The notes below the pieces were generated by a model. The model was given only the letters and a program-made list of their open reading frames with translations. It searched no databases and was not told where the DNA came from. Positions 22,301 through 31,700 of a stretch of DNA of 64,000 nucleotides are shown one piece after another. The position numbers were made by a program, and so were the translations under genes. Source of the DNA: Paratrimastix pyriformis (lineage: Eukaryota; Preaxostyla; Paratrimastigidae); the NCBI GenBank assembly GCA_027972325.1, contig JAPMOS010000011.1, positions 498,501 through 562,500 of the forward strand, written 5' to 3'. Each line of letters opens with the position of its first letter. Position 1 is the stretch's first letter.

Positions 22301-25073
22301 CGACGTGGTCCGGGCCATCCGCGACGAGCTGCCCATCATGCGCTCCCTGGTCGAGGGTCCGTCGCCCATCCGGCCCCATCCGCTCTCATGACGCCCGCCC
22401 TGCTGCCGCCCGCCCTGCTGCCGCCCGCTCGCCCCCTCCAGCACCGCCCTGCCTTTGCCCTTGCTCTTGTCTGACCCTGTTCCTGTTCCTGTTCCTGCCG
22501 GCGACCGGGGTGCGCAGCGTCTCCCTTGAGCATCCTGGTCGTCAGGCGCATGCCACGTCAGCCAACGCCAACGCCAACGCCAACGCCAACGCCAACGCCA
22601 ACGCCAACGCCAACGCCAACGCCAACGCCAACGCCGGCCATCTCGGGGAGCGTCATCACGCCCGCAACCTCACCCGAGCCGCTCCTCGGCCTGCGCAGCG
22701 GCGACCCACACCCGACTGCCGTGGACCCGGGTGCTGGCGGAGGGGCGGGGTCGCCGCCATTACCGCCAGCCCTCGATGCTGCTGCGGCCTTTGGAGCCGA
22801 CCCTGAGGGCTTCCTGGGGGAGCTGCGGGTCGAGAAGGCCAACCGGCGCTTCCAGCAGCAGTTCGGCTACGACCACCGCACCGTGCCGCCCCTGTCGGTC
22901 TTCCTGCGCCGCGAGCCCGGCCACCTGGGGTCTCAGCGCCACGGGGCCTCGCCCAGCAGCAGCACAGGCGGCGCGCAGTTTGTGGCGGCCACCGCGGCCC
23001 GCGAGGAGCGGCACCTGCGGGCCCAGCTGGTCGAGGTGGAGCGGGGCCTGCTGCTGCTGGTGCTGATGGACATCACCCCGCTGGTGGCCGACCAGGCGGC
23101 CTGCGTGACCTTCACCAAGCAGCTGCACGACCTGACCCAGGCCGAGTCGACGGGCCGCTTCGCGGGGGCCGTGGCCCACGAGATCAACAATGCCCTGACG
23201 GGGATCACCCTCAACGTGGAGCTGCTCCGGGAGCGGGCGGGGCCCTTCGTGGCCTCGGACGAGCCCCTCCGCGAGGTGCTGGCCATGGCGGGCCGGGCCT
23301 CGGAGATCGTGGGCAAGCTGCTCATGTTCTCCCGGCGGGCGCCCCACGGCTCCTCCCACGCGGACCTGCACCGGTGCCTCGACACCATCGCCGGCCTGCT
23401 GCGGGACTCGCTCGACCCCCGCATCGCCCTCCGGTGCGCCCTGCGGGCCCCCGCCCACGACATCGAGGTCCGGCCCCCATCCCGCCCCGCCCACAGCCCA
23501 CAGCCCCATCGTCCCACAGCCCCCCAGCCCCCCAGCCCCATCGCCCCACCGCCCCACCGCCCCACCTGGTGGCGACGATGATGCTGGGTGGTGGCGGTTC
23601 GATGGGCGGTGAGGCGATGATGATACGGCCTTGCCCGCGCTCATCCCCTCTGGCGGTGGGCGTTGCTGTTGGTGGTGTTGCTGCGTGGTTGTTGTGCGAT
23701 TGTGGGCGGGGGCGGTGGCGGGGGCGCCGGTGCAGTACGACGAGACGCTGGTCCGGTCGGCGCTGCTCAACCTGGCCGTCAACGCGCGGGACGCCATGCC
23801 CAGCGGGGGCGCCCTGCTGCTGGCCACCCGCAACGCGACCCTGCCCGAGGATGCCCCCGTCGGCGGGGACGCCGCCTGGGCGAGCGAGCCCCTGCCGGCG
23901 GCCGCCCAGCCGGGCCGGTACCTGGTGGTGTCGGTGGGCGACACGGGGGCGGGCATCGCGGCCCCGGCCCTGGCGCACCTCTTCGAGCCCTTCACCACCA
24001 AGCCCGGGGCGGCCGGCCTGGGGCTGGCGGCCGTCTTCGGGATGATGCAGGACCTGGGCGGCTGGATCGACGTGGCCACCGGGCCCTGGGGCTCCTCCTT
24101 CGCCCTCTGGATGCCCACCGAGAGCCCAGCCCTTCGCCCCGCGGGGGCCGTTGTCCTGCACCGGACCGGCCTGGTCCGGCTGCGCCAGTGCCCCGAGCGG
24201 CCCGAGCAGCTCCCCTCGGCCCCGCCCTCGGCGGGTCGGGGTGACACCACACCTCTGGCCGATGGCCCTGCCCTGGTCACCGTCGCCACCACCAGCCGCT
24301 CGGCCCTGCTGACGGCCCTTCCCGACCCCGGCGGCCCGCCGGCCGCATTGCAAGCCGACCCCGTCCCCGGTGGCCTCGAGTGGCCGCATCGGCACCCGGC
24401 CAGCCCCCGCATCGAGCCGGCTGAGGAAGGTGACGACGCCACCCGGGGTCAGCCCCAGCAACCACGGCCCCAGAGCCGGCCGGACGACGAGACCCAGGGA
24501 TCGGCGGCCCCCCCGGCCCGCCCCCTGGCCAGCCGGCGCCACAAGCGGCCCAACCGCCGCACAAAGGCAACCGGCCGTGAGGAGACCGCCCCGCCTCAGC
24601 CGACCATTCTCCTTGTGGGTCTGTAGCCCCCGCCTCATTCGCCGAGCTCTCACGATGGCCGCCCCCCCCCCCCCCCCCCCCCCCCTCCCGCCGCCCCGGG
24701 CCCTCACGGGTCAGACGACGACCCGGTGGTGCGGAAGGTTGCCGAGCGGATGCTGCGCCACCTGGGCTACGGGGTCCTGCAGGCCTGCGACGGGGTCGAG
24801 GGGCTGGAGCAGTTCCGGGCCCACGGGGGGCCCTGGGGCGGTCATGCTGGACATGGTCATGCCCCGGATGGGCGGCCGCGACGCCTACCTGGCCATGCGG
24901 CAGGCCGACCCCGGGTGCCCGTGCTGATCGTGTCGGGCTGACGTGGAGGAGCTCACCCGGGCCGGGGCCCGCTTCCTGCAGAAGCCCTATCCGATGGCCG
25001 TCCTCGAGGAGACCCTCGCCGACCTCCTCCGCCGGGGCCCCGACGGACCCACCACCATCATCACCACCTGTAA
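16308..25073 (+). CDS. Giant tandem hybrid histidine kinase (two sensor-PAS-HK-REC units)
   Basis: Two-component signalling protein with a duplicated architecture. Each unit has transmembrane helices flanking an extracytoplasmic sensor, a PAS-like region, a HisKA/HATPase module and a receiver. The 2.3-kb frame 20088-22391 runs without a stop from receiver 1 into the helix and sensor of unit 2, and GC does not dip there as it does at every other gene start. I therefore read one gene, although two adjacent genes cannot be excluded. Resolved introns include 17847-18049 (GTCCGG), one starting GTACGC near 19004, one after HDIE (GTCCGG...GTGCAG, about 23.5-23.7 kb) and one before REC2 (GTCTGT...GTCAG, about 24.6-24.7 kb). 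The start is tentative: ATG 16308 plus a 29-nt intron (16347-16375) reaches the first helix in frame. The 3' end is uncertain because the receiver frame is broken (see findings). Confidence 0.82.
17271..17322 (+). repeat. (CTCTT)n before a 3' splice site in the kinase gene
   Basis: Ten or so CTCTT units inside the intron that starts GTCTGA (in ATCATGTCTGAG, about 17215) and ends CCCACAG at 17348. The repeat serves as its polypyrimidine tract. Confidence 0.8.
17892..17985 (+). repeat. 10-bp tandem repeat (GAGGGGCGCA)n in a kinase intron
   Basis: About eight copies, G-rich in the sense strand, inside intron 17847-18049. Confidence 0.85.
18607..18650 (+). repeat. (CCACCG)n coding repeat
   Basis: Encodes a short Ala-Thr run inside unit 1 of the kinase, between the HisKA-like helix and the degenerate ATPase. 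In frame and therefore translated. Confidence 0.75.
20990..25073 (+). other. Unit 2 of the hybrid kinase: canonical catalytic residues
   Basis: Helix LFFTVAVLVAALVAA, then a ~370-residue extracytoplasmic region with possible N-glycosylation sites and paired Cys, then helix VVMWVLLAVATAPF. A (Pro-Thr)n linker from the AACGCC repeat follows. PAS-like NRRFQQQFGYDHRT. The kinase has all boxes: VAHEINN (His), LNLAVNARDAM (N), DTGAGI (G1), LFEPFTTK (F), GLGLAAVFGM (G2). The receiver has LLVDDDP, MLDMVMPRMGG (phospho-Asp), LIVSG and LQKPYPM, but in the sequence as given these lie in different frames. Confidence 0.8.
22559..22636 (+). repeat. (AACGCC)n coding repeat
   Basis: Thirteen near-perfect copies encoding a (Pro-Thr)n linker between the last sensor helix and the PAS-like region of unit 2. 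The exon probably begins at CGTCTCCC after GCGCAG near 22515. Confidence 0.8.
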
Positions 25074-25082
25074 ACGACTCTC

Positions 25083-25136
<54 letters not shown>

Positions 25137-25538
25137 GCCGTGTCTCGCTGTGCCTGCTGCTGCATCTTCATCTTGGGTGCGGTGGTTCGGGCTTCGGTTT
25201 TCTCTTCCTCCGCATTCGGGGTGTTTGTGTGTTTGTGTTTGTTTGTGTCTCATTGGGGAGCTTCCTTATCCCCCCTCCCCCCTCCCGTCGGCTGCCCGGT
25301 TGTGGTGGGCGGCGGATGGGCGGCGGATGCTGGGCTGTGGGCTCTGGGCTGTGCCTTGGCATGGTCCTTGTGGGCTGGTTCGCCTTCCCTTCCCTCCTTC
25401 CCGTTTCTTTCCCCGGTCGGAGCGGCTGGTCGGCTCGAGCGGTTCAATATTTTCAATTTTAAAAAAAAAATCCGTTCATGTTCTCTTTTTTCCCCATCCA
25501 ATTTCCTCCTTTTCTTTTCTGAGTGCGTTTGATCAAAC
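25074..25538. other. Intergenic, 465 bp, GT- and T-rich; no gene seen
   Basis: The (TC)n tract is followed by T/G-rich sequence. GC drops to about 40% near 25440-25540, with a run of ten A at about 25462. Likely kinase 3' UTR followed by the 5' region of the small gene at 25539. Confidence 0.45.
25085..25134 (+). repeat. (TC)n dinucleotide repeat
   Basis: About 22 TC units just after the kinase receiver. The open frame through it (Ser-Leu repeats) is judged non-coding. Confidence 0.9.
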
Positions 25539-25725
25539 ATGTCCCACCCGAGTCATAAATTTTATGAAATTGTCTAAAAAAAGTTGGGCCAGGATCGCCG
25601 AGCAGCAATACGAGTCGATCCCCCCGGGGATGAAGGCTGAGTTTGAGACCTACGGTATTAACCACGGCTGCGCGACCCACCCCAACGAGGTGGCCGAGCG
25701 GTTGGGTGGTTGGCTGGAGGGTTGA
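25539..25725 (+). CDS. Small orphan protein, ~50 residues
   Basis: ATG 25539 opens MSHPSHKFYEI. A 34-nt intron (25572-25605, GTCTAA...AGCAG) joins in phase 0 to QYESIPPGMKAEFETYGI then NHGCATHPNEVAERLGGWLE and stop at 25723-25725, giving 50 residues. Without splicing, an in-frame ATG at 25564 gives MKLSKKSWARIAEQQYESIP and the same C-terminus (53 residues). The downstream segment has balanced, non-repetitive composition and is preceded by an AT-rich leader, both unlike chance frames here. No family recognised. It converges on DRC9 with 252 bp between stops. Confidence 0.45.
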
Positions 25726-25977
25726 CTCCGGCCTGGGCCTGGGGGGGCCTGGGCTTTGGGATTGCTTTCGCGGGCCCGCTCCTATGCGGTCTCCCCTCTC
25801 CCCTCCATGATGATTACGGCCGCTAGTTGGGGCCACACGACAAGCGGGGCATTCGGGCGGTTCTTCGAAGCCACAAGGGGAGGGCGGGGGGCGGAGGGGG
25901 GCGAGGGGGAGGGAGGGGAAGGGAGGGGAAGGGAGGGGGGAGGGAGGGCGAGAGATGCGCGGCGGGGGGTGGCGTGG

Positions 25978-28634
25978 TCACCTCTTCTTCTTGCCCTTCT
26001 TGCCCTTCTTGCCCTTCTTGCCCTTCTTGGCGGGCGGGTTGAGCTTGGTGTGCCACCAGTGCTGCAGCCGCAGGATGGCCACCGTCCGCCGGGCCCCGTC
26101 CTCGAGGGCCTTCCGCTCGCGCACCTGCCCGCCCCGTGGTGGCCCCCACCCCACCCCCCCGTCAAGCAGCGGCCAGAGGGGCGGAGGGGCGGACAGGGCA
26201 CGGAGGAGGAGGGGCGGGCACGGCATGGGCAAGGCATGAAGGCGGGCCTGCTTGGCCTCGCGCTCGGCCTCGCGCTTCTTCTCGGCGGCCTCGCGGTCGC
26301 TGTCGGCGGCCTGCTTGGCCATCTGCTTTTGGGCTGCGCACACGCCCCCCCGGGGGATGGCCGACAGGAAGGGACGGTCGGCGGGTGAGCGGCTCCATCC
26401 CCGGCCAAGCTCACAGGCCCCGCCGCCGCCCCCGCCCGCAGGCCCGCAGGGGGGAGGGGGAAGGGGAGGGGTCAGCAGGGGGCCAGCGGCGGACACTCGA
26501 GGGAGACCACCTTGGTGGCGACGGCGTCCACCTTGGCGGCGATCTCGGACTGGTCGTCGTCCATCTTCTTGGCCCAGCGCTTGTTCAGCTCCCGGGCCAC
26601 GTCCTCCTTCTCCCGCAGGAAGTTCATCTCCACCTCGTGGACACGCTCCTCGATGGCCACCCTGCACCCACCCACGACAGCCCGCCAGCCCGCCAGCCCA
26701 CCCGCCCGCCGCCCCCCAGACAGGCAGACGCACGGGTCGGTCAGGGCACCCGGGTGGGAAGAGCCAATCCCACCCAGCCAGCCGAAAGCGAGGGGCGGGT
26801 GCGGGGGCTGCTGGGCGGCGTGGCGGACCGCTGCTCGAGGGACTCGAGGGTCTCGCGGAACTGCTGCTGGGCCTGCATGAAGCGGGCTTTCTGGGGGAGG
26901 AGAAGAGGGAGGGAGGGAGGGAGGGAGGGAGGGAGGGAGGGAGGGAGGGAGGGAGGGGGGGGGGGGGCGATGGTGAGGGGAGCTGGTCGGGCGCCAGGAG
27001 GCAGGCAGGCTGGGGGCCGGGGCCGGGGGCCGGGGAAAGGGCAGGCCTGGCACTGGAGGAGGGCCTCGGTCTCCTTCTTCTCGTACATCAGCGAGAAGGC
27101 GAAGTGCTGCCGGTTGGCGTTGAGCTCCTTCTGCAGCAACCCGTGGGCGGTGAGGAGAAGGACCGGTGAGTGGGTGGGGCGCGGGCCTGCGTGCGGGGGT
27201 CTGTCTGATGAGTGGGCGGGACGGGCGGCGGGGGCGGCGGGGACCTTCTTGGTGGCGATGAGCTCCTGCTTGACGCGCACCTCCTCCTCGTGCCGGGCCC
27301 GCTCCTGGGTCAGCTCTGCGCCCATGCGGAGGGACGGGGCAGGGGGGCGGGGGAGACGGTCTGAGCGAGCGAGCAGGCGAGCGGGCTGCCGGCTGGGGCG
27401 TGCTGGGCCGCCGACCCTCGAGGAGGCGTTTATAGTCCTGGGAGGCCTGTTCCTCCTGCTGCTCGGTCAGCCGCAGCTGCTCGCTGTGCCGCTTGTCCTC
27501 CTGCAGGGCACGCCGGCAGCAGCGGACGACGGGGGGAGGATCAGGCGAGGACCGGGCCGTGGGCAGGGGCAGGGGCAGGGGCAGGGGCAGGGGCAGGGGC
27601 AGGGGCAGGGGCAGGGCAGGGGCAGGGGCAGGGGCAGGGGCAGGGGCAGGGGCAGGGGCAGGGGCAGGGGCAGGGGCAGGGGCAGGGCAGGGGCAGGGGC
27701 AGGGGCAGGGGCAGGGGCAGGGCAGGGGCAGGGCAGGGGCAGGGACGGGGGGCGACCTCGACGGAGGTGAGCATGGTCTGGTAGTGCTGCTCTTGCAGGT
27801 CCCGCAGGGTGCGCGTCAGCAGTAGCTGTCCCCCGAGAGCGCAGAGCAGAGCAGAGGGCACAGTCAGCGATGGACGGAGAGCGAGGGGCGCGTGGGGGGC
27901 ACAGGCTCGTCAATGTCCGCACCCCGCACCCGTCCGCTGGTGGGGCAGGGGCAGGAGCAAGCGGAGGGGCAGGGGAAGGGCGGGGGAAGGCGGGGGGAGG
28001 GGCGCGGGGAGGCGGGGAGGGGCAGGAGGGGCAGAGGGAGGGGCAGGGGGGAGGGAGGGCGGGGGCCCCGGACCAGGATGGCGTTGCGCTCGGACTGAAT
28101 CTTGCCCAGGTTCTGGGCGATGTTGGGGCTGTCCTTCAGGTTGCGGCACAGGGCGATGGTCTTCTCCTGGAGCCGCTTGGCCACCTTGGCGATCTGGTCC
28201 TGCAGGTTCTTGTACTCGGCCTTGTTGGCGAGTCCCTTCAGATGGCCGCGCTGCTGAATGAGCTGCTCATATCTGAAGGGGGAAAAAAATCGTACATGTC
28301 GTGATCATGTGTCTCGGACGGTCACAACCCCACAGACCGCTGCTCCTCACCCTTTTGCTCGTCGATAAGCTGAGAAATTTCTTCGCCGACCATGTCGGCA
28401 AGTTCTTCGCGATGAGCCAGGACATCTGGTGTGAGTGTTGAGAGAAATTGTAATCTATTCAGATGGAAGGAAGCAATGAGTTTTGAGTTTTTTTCAGTCG
28501 CCTCGCGACCGTTCCACAACTTCCTCGATAATGGACGAAATTCGCAACGCGTCTCGATTTGAGAGTTGCGATGGTGGCTAAACCATCTTTATAAGCGGAA
28601 GAAATGGAGAACAATCGCAGACCGGTGCTGCCAT
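25978..28634 (-). CDS. DRC9: Dynein regulatory complex subunit 9 (IQCG/DRC9)
   Basis: Axonemal coiled-coil protein of the nexin-dynein regulatory complex. Exon 1 is 12 nt (MAAP, 28623-28634). A 45-nt intron (28578-28622, GTCTGC...TTTAG) leads to PPSQLSNRDALRISSIIEEV, then introns starting GTCGCG and GTCTGT lead to RYEQLIQQRGHLKGLANKAE and NIAQNLGKIQSERNAI, the characteristic DRC9 block. At least eight further short exons follow (among them EDKRHSEQLRLTEQQEE, MYEKKETEALLQ, VHEVEMNFLREKEDVARELN), all coiled coil. The C-terminus has the IQ-like ILRLQHWWHTKLN and a Lys/Gly tail KKGKKGKKGKKGKKKR, exactly where mammalian IQCG has LQAWWRGT and a Lys/Gly tail. Its start is 67 bp from the divergent HEATR6 start. 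Confidence 0.92.
27552..27746. repeat. (GGGGCA)n in a DRC9 intron
   Basis: About 33 GGGGCA units with occasional GGGCA. C-rich (TGCCCC) in the DRC9 sense strand. Confidence 0.95.
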
Positions 28635-28701
28635 CACAAGGGGCGCTTCGGCAAAATTCGAAACTGCCGAGAAGAGGGAGTATCACAAAGGTGAACGGAC
28701 C
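28635..28701. promoter_or_regulatory. 67-bp divergent promoter, DRC9 / HEATR6
   Basis: Only 67 bp separate the two start codons, so 5' UTRs and promoter elements must overlap. Near 50% GC. No motif recognised. Confidence 0.5.
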
Positions 28702-31700
28702 ATGACGGAATTGGGGGCTTTCCCATCCGTCCAAAATGTCCACGATGCGGAACAATTCTGTGAACGGGCTCTGAATTTGCTCCGTCGCCAGGCTGTCACA
28801 TTCGCGGGGCCCGACCTCTCCAAACTGGTTGGGTTTCTCCTCCGGCTCATCGATGTGTCTCCGCCCTCGACGGCTCTGGCTCTGCGGGTTCTTGGCTATG
28901 CGATTGCCGAAAACATGGCTCGAATCCCTAAGGTAAAACTATTCCTTCATCAGGGGGTTGTCCACTCACTGTCTTCCTCTCCCCGCCAGCTGCATGCTCC
29001 ACTCCTGGACCTGCTGCTCCCGCTCGCAGCGAAACCATCGCCCCGCGACCCGGTCCGGGTCCTCTCCTCCTCTCCTCTCCGTAGGCCCATCCACCAAACC
29101 CCCCCTCCGTGTCGCCCCCCCCCCCCCCCCCCGCAGGATGTGCAACGGCTGGCCGTGCTGGCCCTGGGCAATGCGGCCCTCCACTGCGGCCCCATGCGCA
29201 GCAGCCTGCCGCTGGTCTTCGAGGGCCTCCTGGACGCCCTGCAGGTCCGGCTGCTCCGCCCCCAGCCCGCCACCTCACCCGTGCTGTCCTCTTTGTGCTT
29301 GCCCTGCCCCAGGGCGCCGCCGAGGAGCCGGGGGCCGGCCCGTTGCTGTGTGCCATCATGCACTCGATGCACGACGTGCTGGCCGAGCGGCGCGAGTGTC
29401 CCGACGGCCCGGCGACGATCCTGCTGGGCCTGCTCAAGCGGCTGGCCTTCCGGGGGCTCCTGACCCTGCCCCCGCCGACCGCAGCCCCACCGGGCCAGCC
29501 CCCGTCCCCCGTCAAGTCGCCCCCGCCACGCTCGCCGCCCCCCCGCGGCGGACCCAGCCAGGGCCACGGCCCCAAGCAGGGCGGCTGGCGGGTGCCGCCC
29601 GTGGCGAAGCTCTTCGAGCGGGATGACTCGCCCCCGCCGGCCGGCCGGCCAGCCGCCCCGGCCCACGGGGGCCCCGCTGCTTCGAGCACCACCGAGGCCG
29701 ACGATGAGGCCGACGAGGGGCGCCAGCAGCGCATCCGGGGGGGTCGGGGCCTCGCGGGCCCCGCCGCGGCCGCCGAGGAGGAGGACGAGGACGGGTTCAT
29801 CCCCGCCCAGCCCCGCCGCCTCAAGCCAGGCGGCCCCGGGGCCCTTCCCCCCCGGTCCCTGGCCGGCCCGCCAGCCCAACCCCAGCCCCAGCCCGCCCGG
29901 CCCCTCGCCGGGGGTCACATGGAGCTGCCCAGTGAGCCCGCAAGCGACAGCGAGACGCCCGACGGCTGCCGCACACCGCCCCCGCCCCCGCCCCCGCAGG
30001 CGTCCGCGGGCCGGCCGGCCGGGCCCCGCGCAGCGACCCCCCCGCACCCACGTGGCCCCCCGGGTCGCCAGGCACCCGGCGGCCGGGGCCGAGGGGGCAG
30101 GGGAGGCCGGGGCGGCCTCGGGCGTGGGGGCCGGGGGGGCGCATTGCAGGGCGGTCCGCAGGGGCACCCGATGGGGGTCGCCCCCGGGTTGGGCTGCGGG
30201 GCCCCCCAGGGCCTCATCTGGTATGCAACCCTCCCGCCGCGCGAGGCCGCTCAGTACGGTCCGCCCCGCCGCCCCGCAATGCACACGCCCCGCACGCTCC
30301 GCGCACCGGCGCCCACGGCTCATTCGGCCGCGCTTGCGCTTCCACGCTTCCTGTCGGGGCTGCTCTGGCGGGCGGGGGGGACGTGGGGGCGGGCGGGCAT
30401 GGTCCAGGGATCGCCGTCGAGGGCGTCGTGGGCCCTGCCGCGCCGGCCGTCGATGGCCCCGTCCCTGACGAGCGGCAGCAGCAGCAGCAACTGGCATACG
30501 CAGTGGGGTCGCCTGCCCAGATCCGTGTCCTGTGTCCTGCTGTCCCTGTTCCCTGTTTGCCAACCCCACGAGAGCCCGCTCCTGCCGGGGCCTCTCAGCT
30601 CATGGTCGCTCCATCTGCGCCCCCCTCCCCCTTCCCCCTTCCCCCTTCCTTCCCTTCCCCTTCCCCTGTTTTGGGCTGGCAGGACGGCCCCCGTGCGGCT
30701 GTGTGCGCTGAACCTTGTCGAGACCCTGGTGGGGGTCTGCACGGCGGGCGCGCTCTTCGGGCGGCTGGGCGAGCTGCTCCCCGACCACCAGGGCGCCCGG
30801 GCCCTGCCCCCGCCCCGGCCGGCCCCGCCCCCGGGGGCCCCCCAGCCCGAGGAGGGCCTCAGCCTGCTGGCCATCGTCATCGGCGACCCCGTCGTCAAGG
30901 TCGGCCCACCCACCCCACCCCACCCCTTCCCTTCCCTTCCCTTCCCTCGCTGCTCGCTGCCCTCCCCGGGGGCTCCCTGGCGACCCCGCAGCCTCTGACC
31001 GGGTTGGACCTGCGGGTCTGGGGGGCCCCGCGCGGGGCTGCAGGTGCGCATCATGGCGGGCCACGCCGTGCAGGCCATCCTCGAGCATGCCCGCCCCCAC
31101 CTGGCCATGGCCAAGCTCAGGCCCGCACCCGCACCGGCACCCGCCCCACCCTCATTGCACTCGGCGTTCTGAGGCGCTGACTGCTCGGGCCTGGGGGGGA
31201 CCGGGGGGCCCGTCGCCTGGGCTCATCGCTCGGCGTGCTGCCCACCTGTCCTGCCTGTGCCCCGACAGCGACCCGGCCCCCCAGCGGGCGGCGGCCTTCG
31301 TGGCGCTGTCGGTGCGGCTGGGCAACCTGGTCCGCGAGACCCACGCGGGCCTGGCGGCCGCCCTGCAGCCGCTGCCCCTGGCCCAGCTGGCCGGGCCCGC
31401 CGGGCGCCCCCTCCTGGCCGCCTCGGCACACGCCCTCAGGGTCCGCACTCCCCCCCCCCCCCCCCCCCCCCTCCACGCACACACACACACCAACACACAC
31501 ACACCAACACGCACACCCAAGGGACAAAGGCGCGCTCGGGGGGACTTTCCCATCTTCATAGCTCGCTCCGCCCCCTCTGTGCCCCGGGTCATATACCCAC
31601 ATGCAGGCCCTTGCGGCCCTGGTGGAGGGCACCAACTACTTCGCCCTGGCCCCGGCCCCCTCCCCCTCGGCCGCCCTGGGGCCTCCAGCAGGCCGCCCGC

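Noticed and set aside
24943-25725. One frame from the receiver through the (TC)n repeat to the small orphan protein
   Set aside because: The middle reads as Ser-Leu repeats and T/G-rich nonsense across an obvious AT-rich intergenic patch. The receiver and the small protein are separate.
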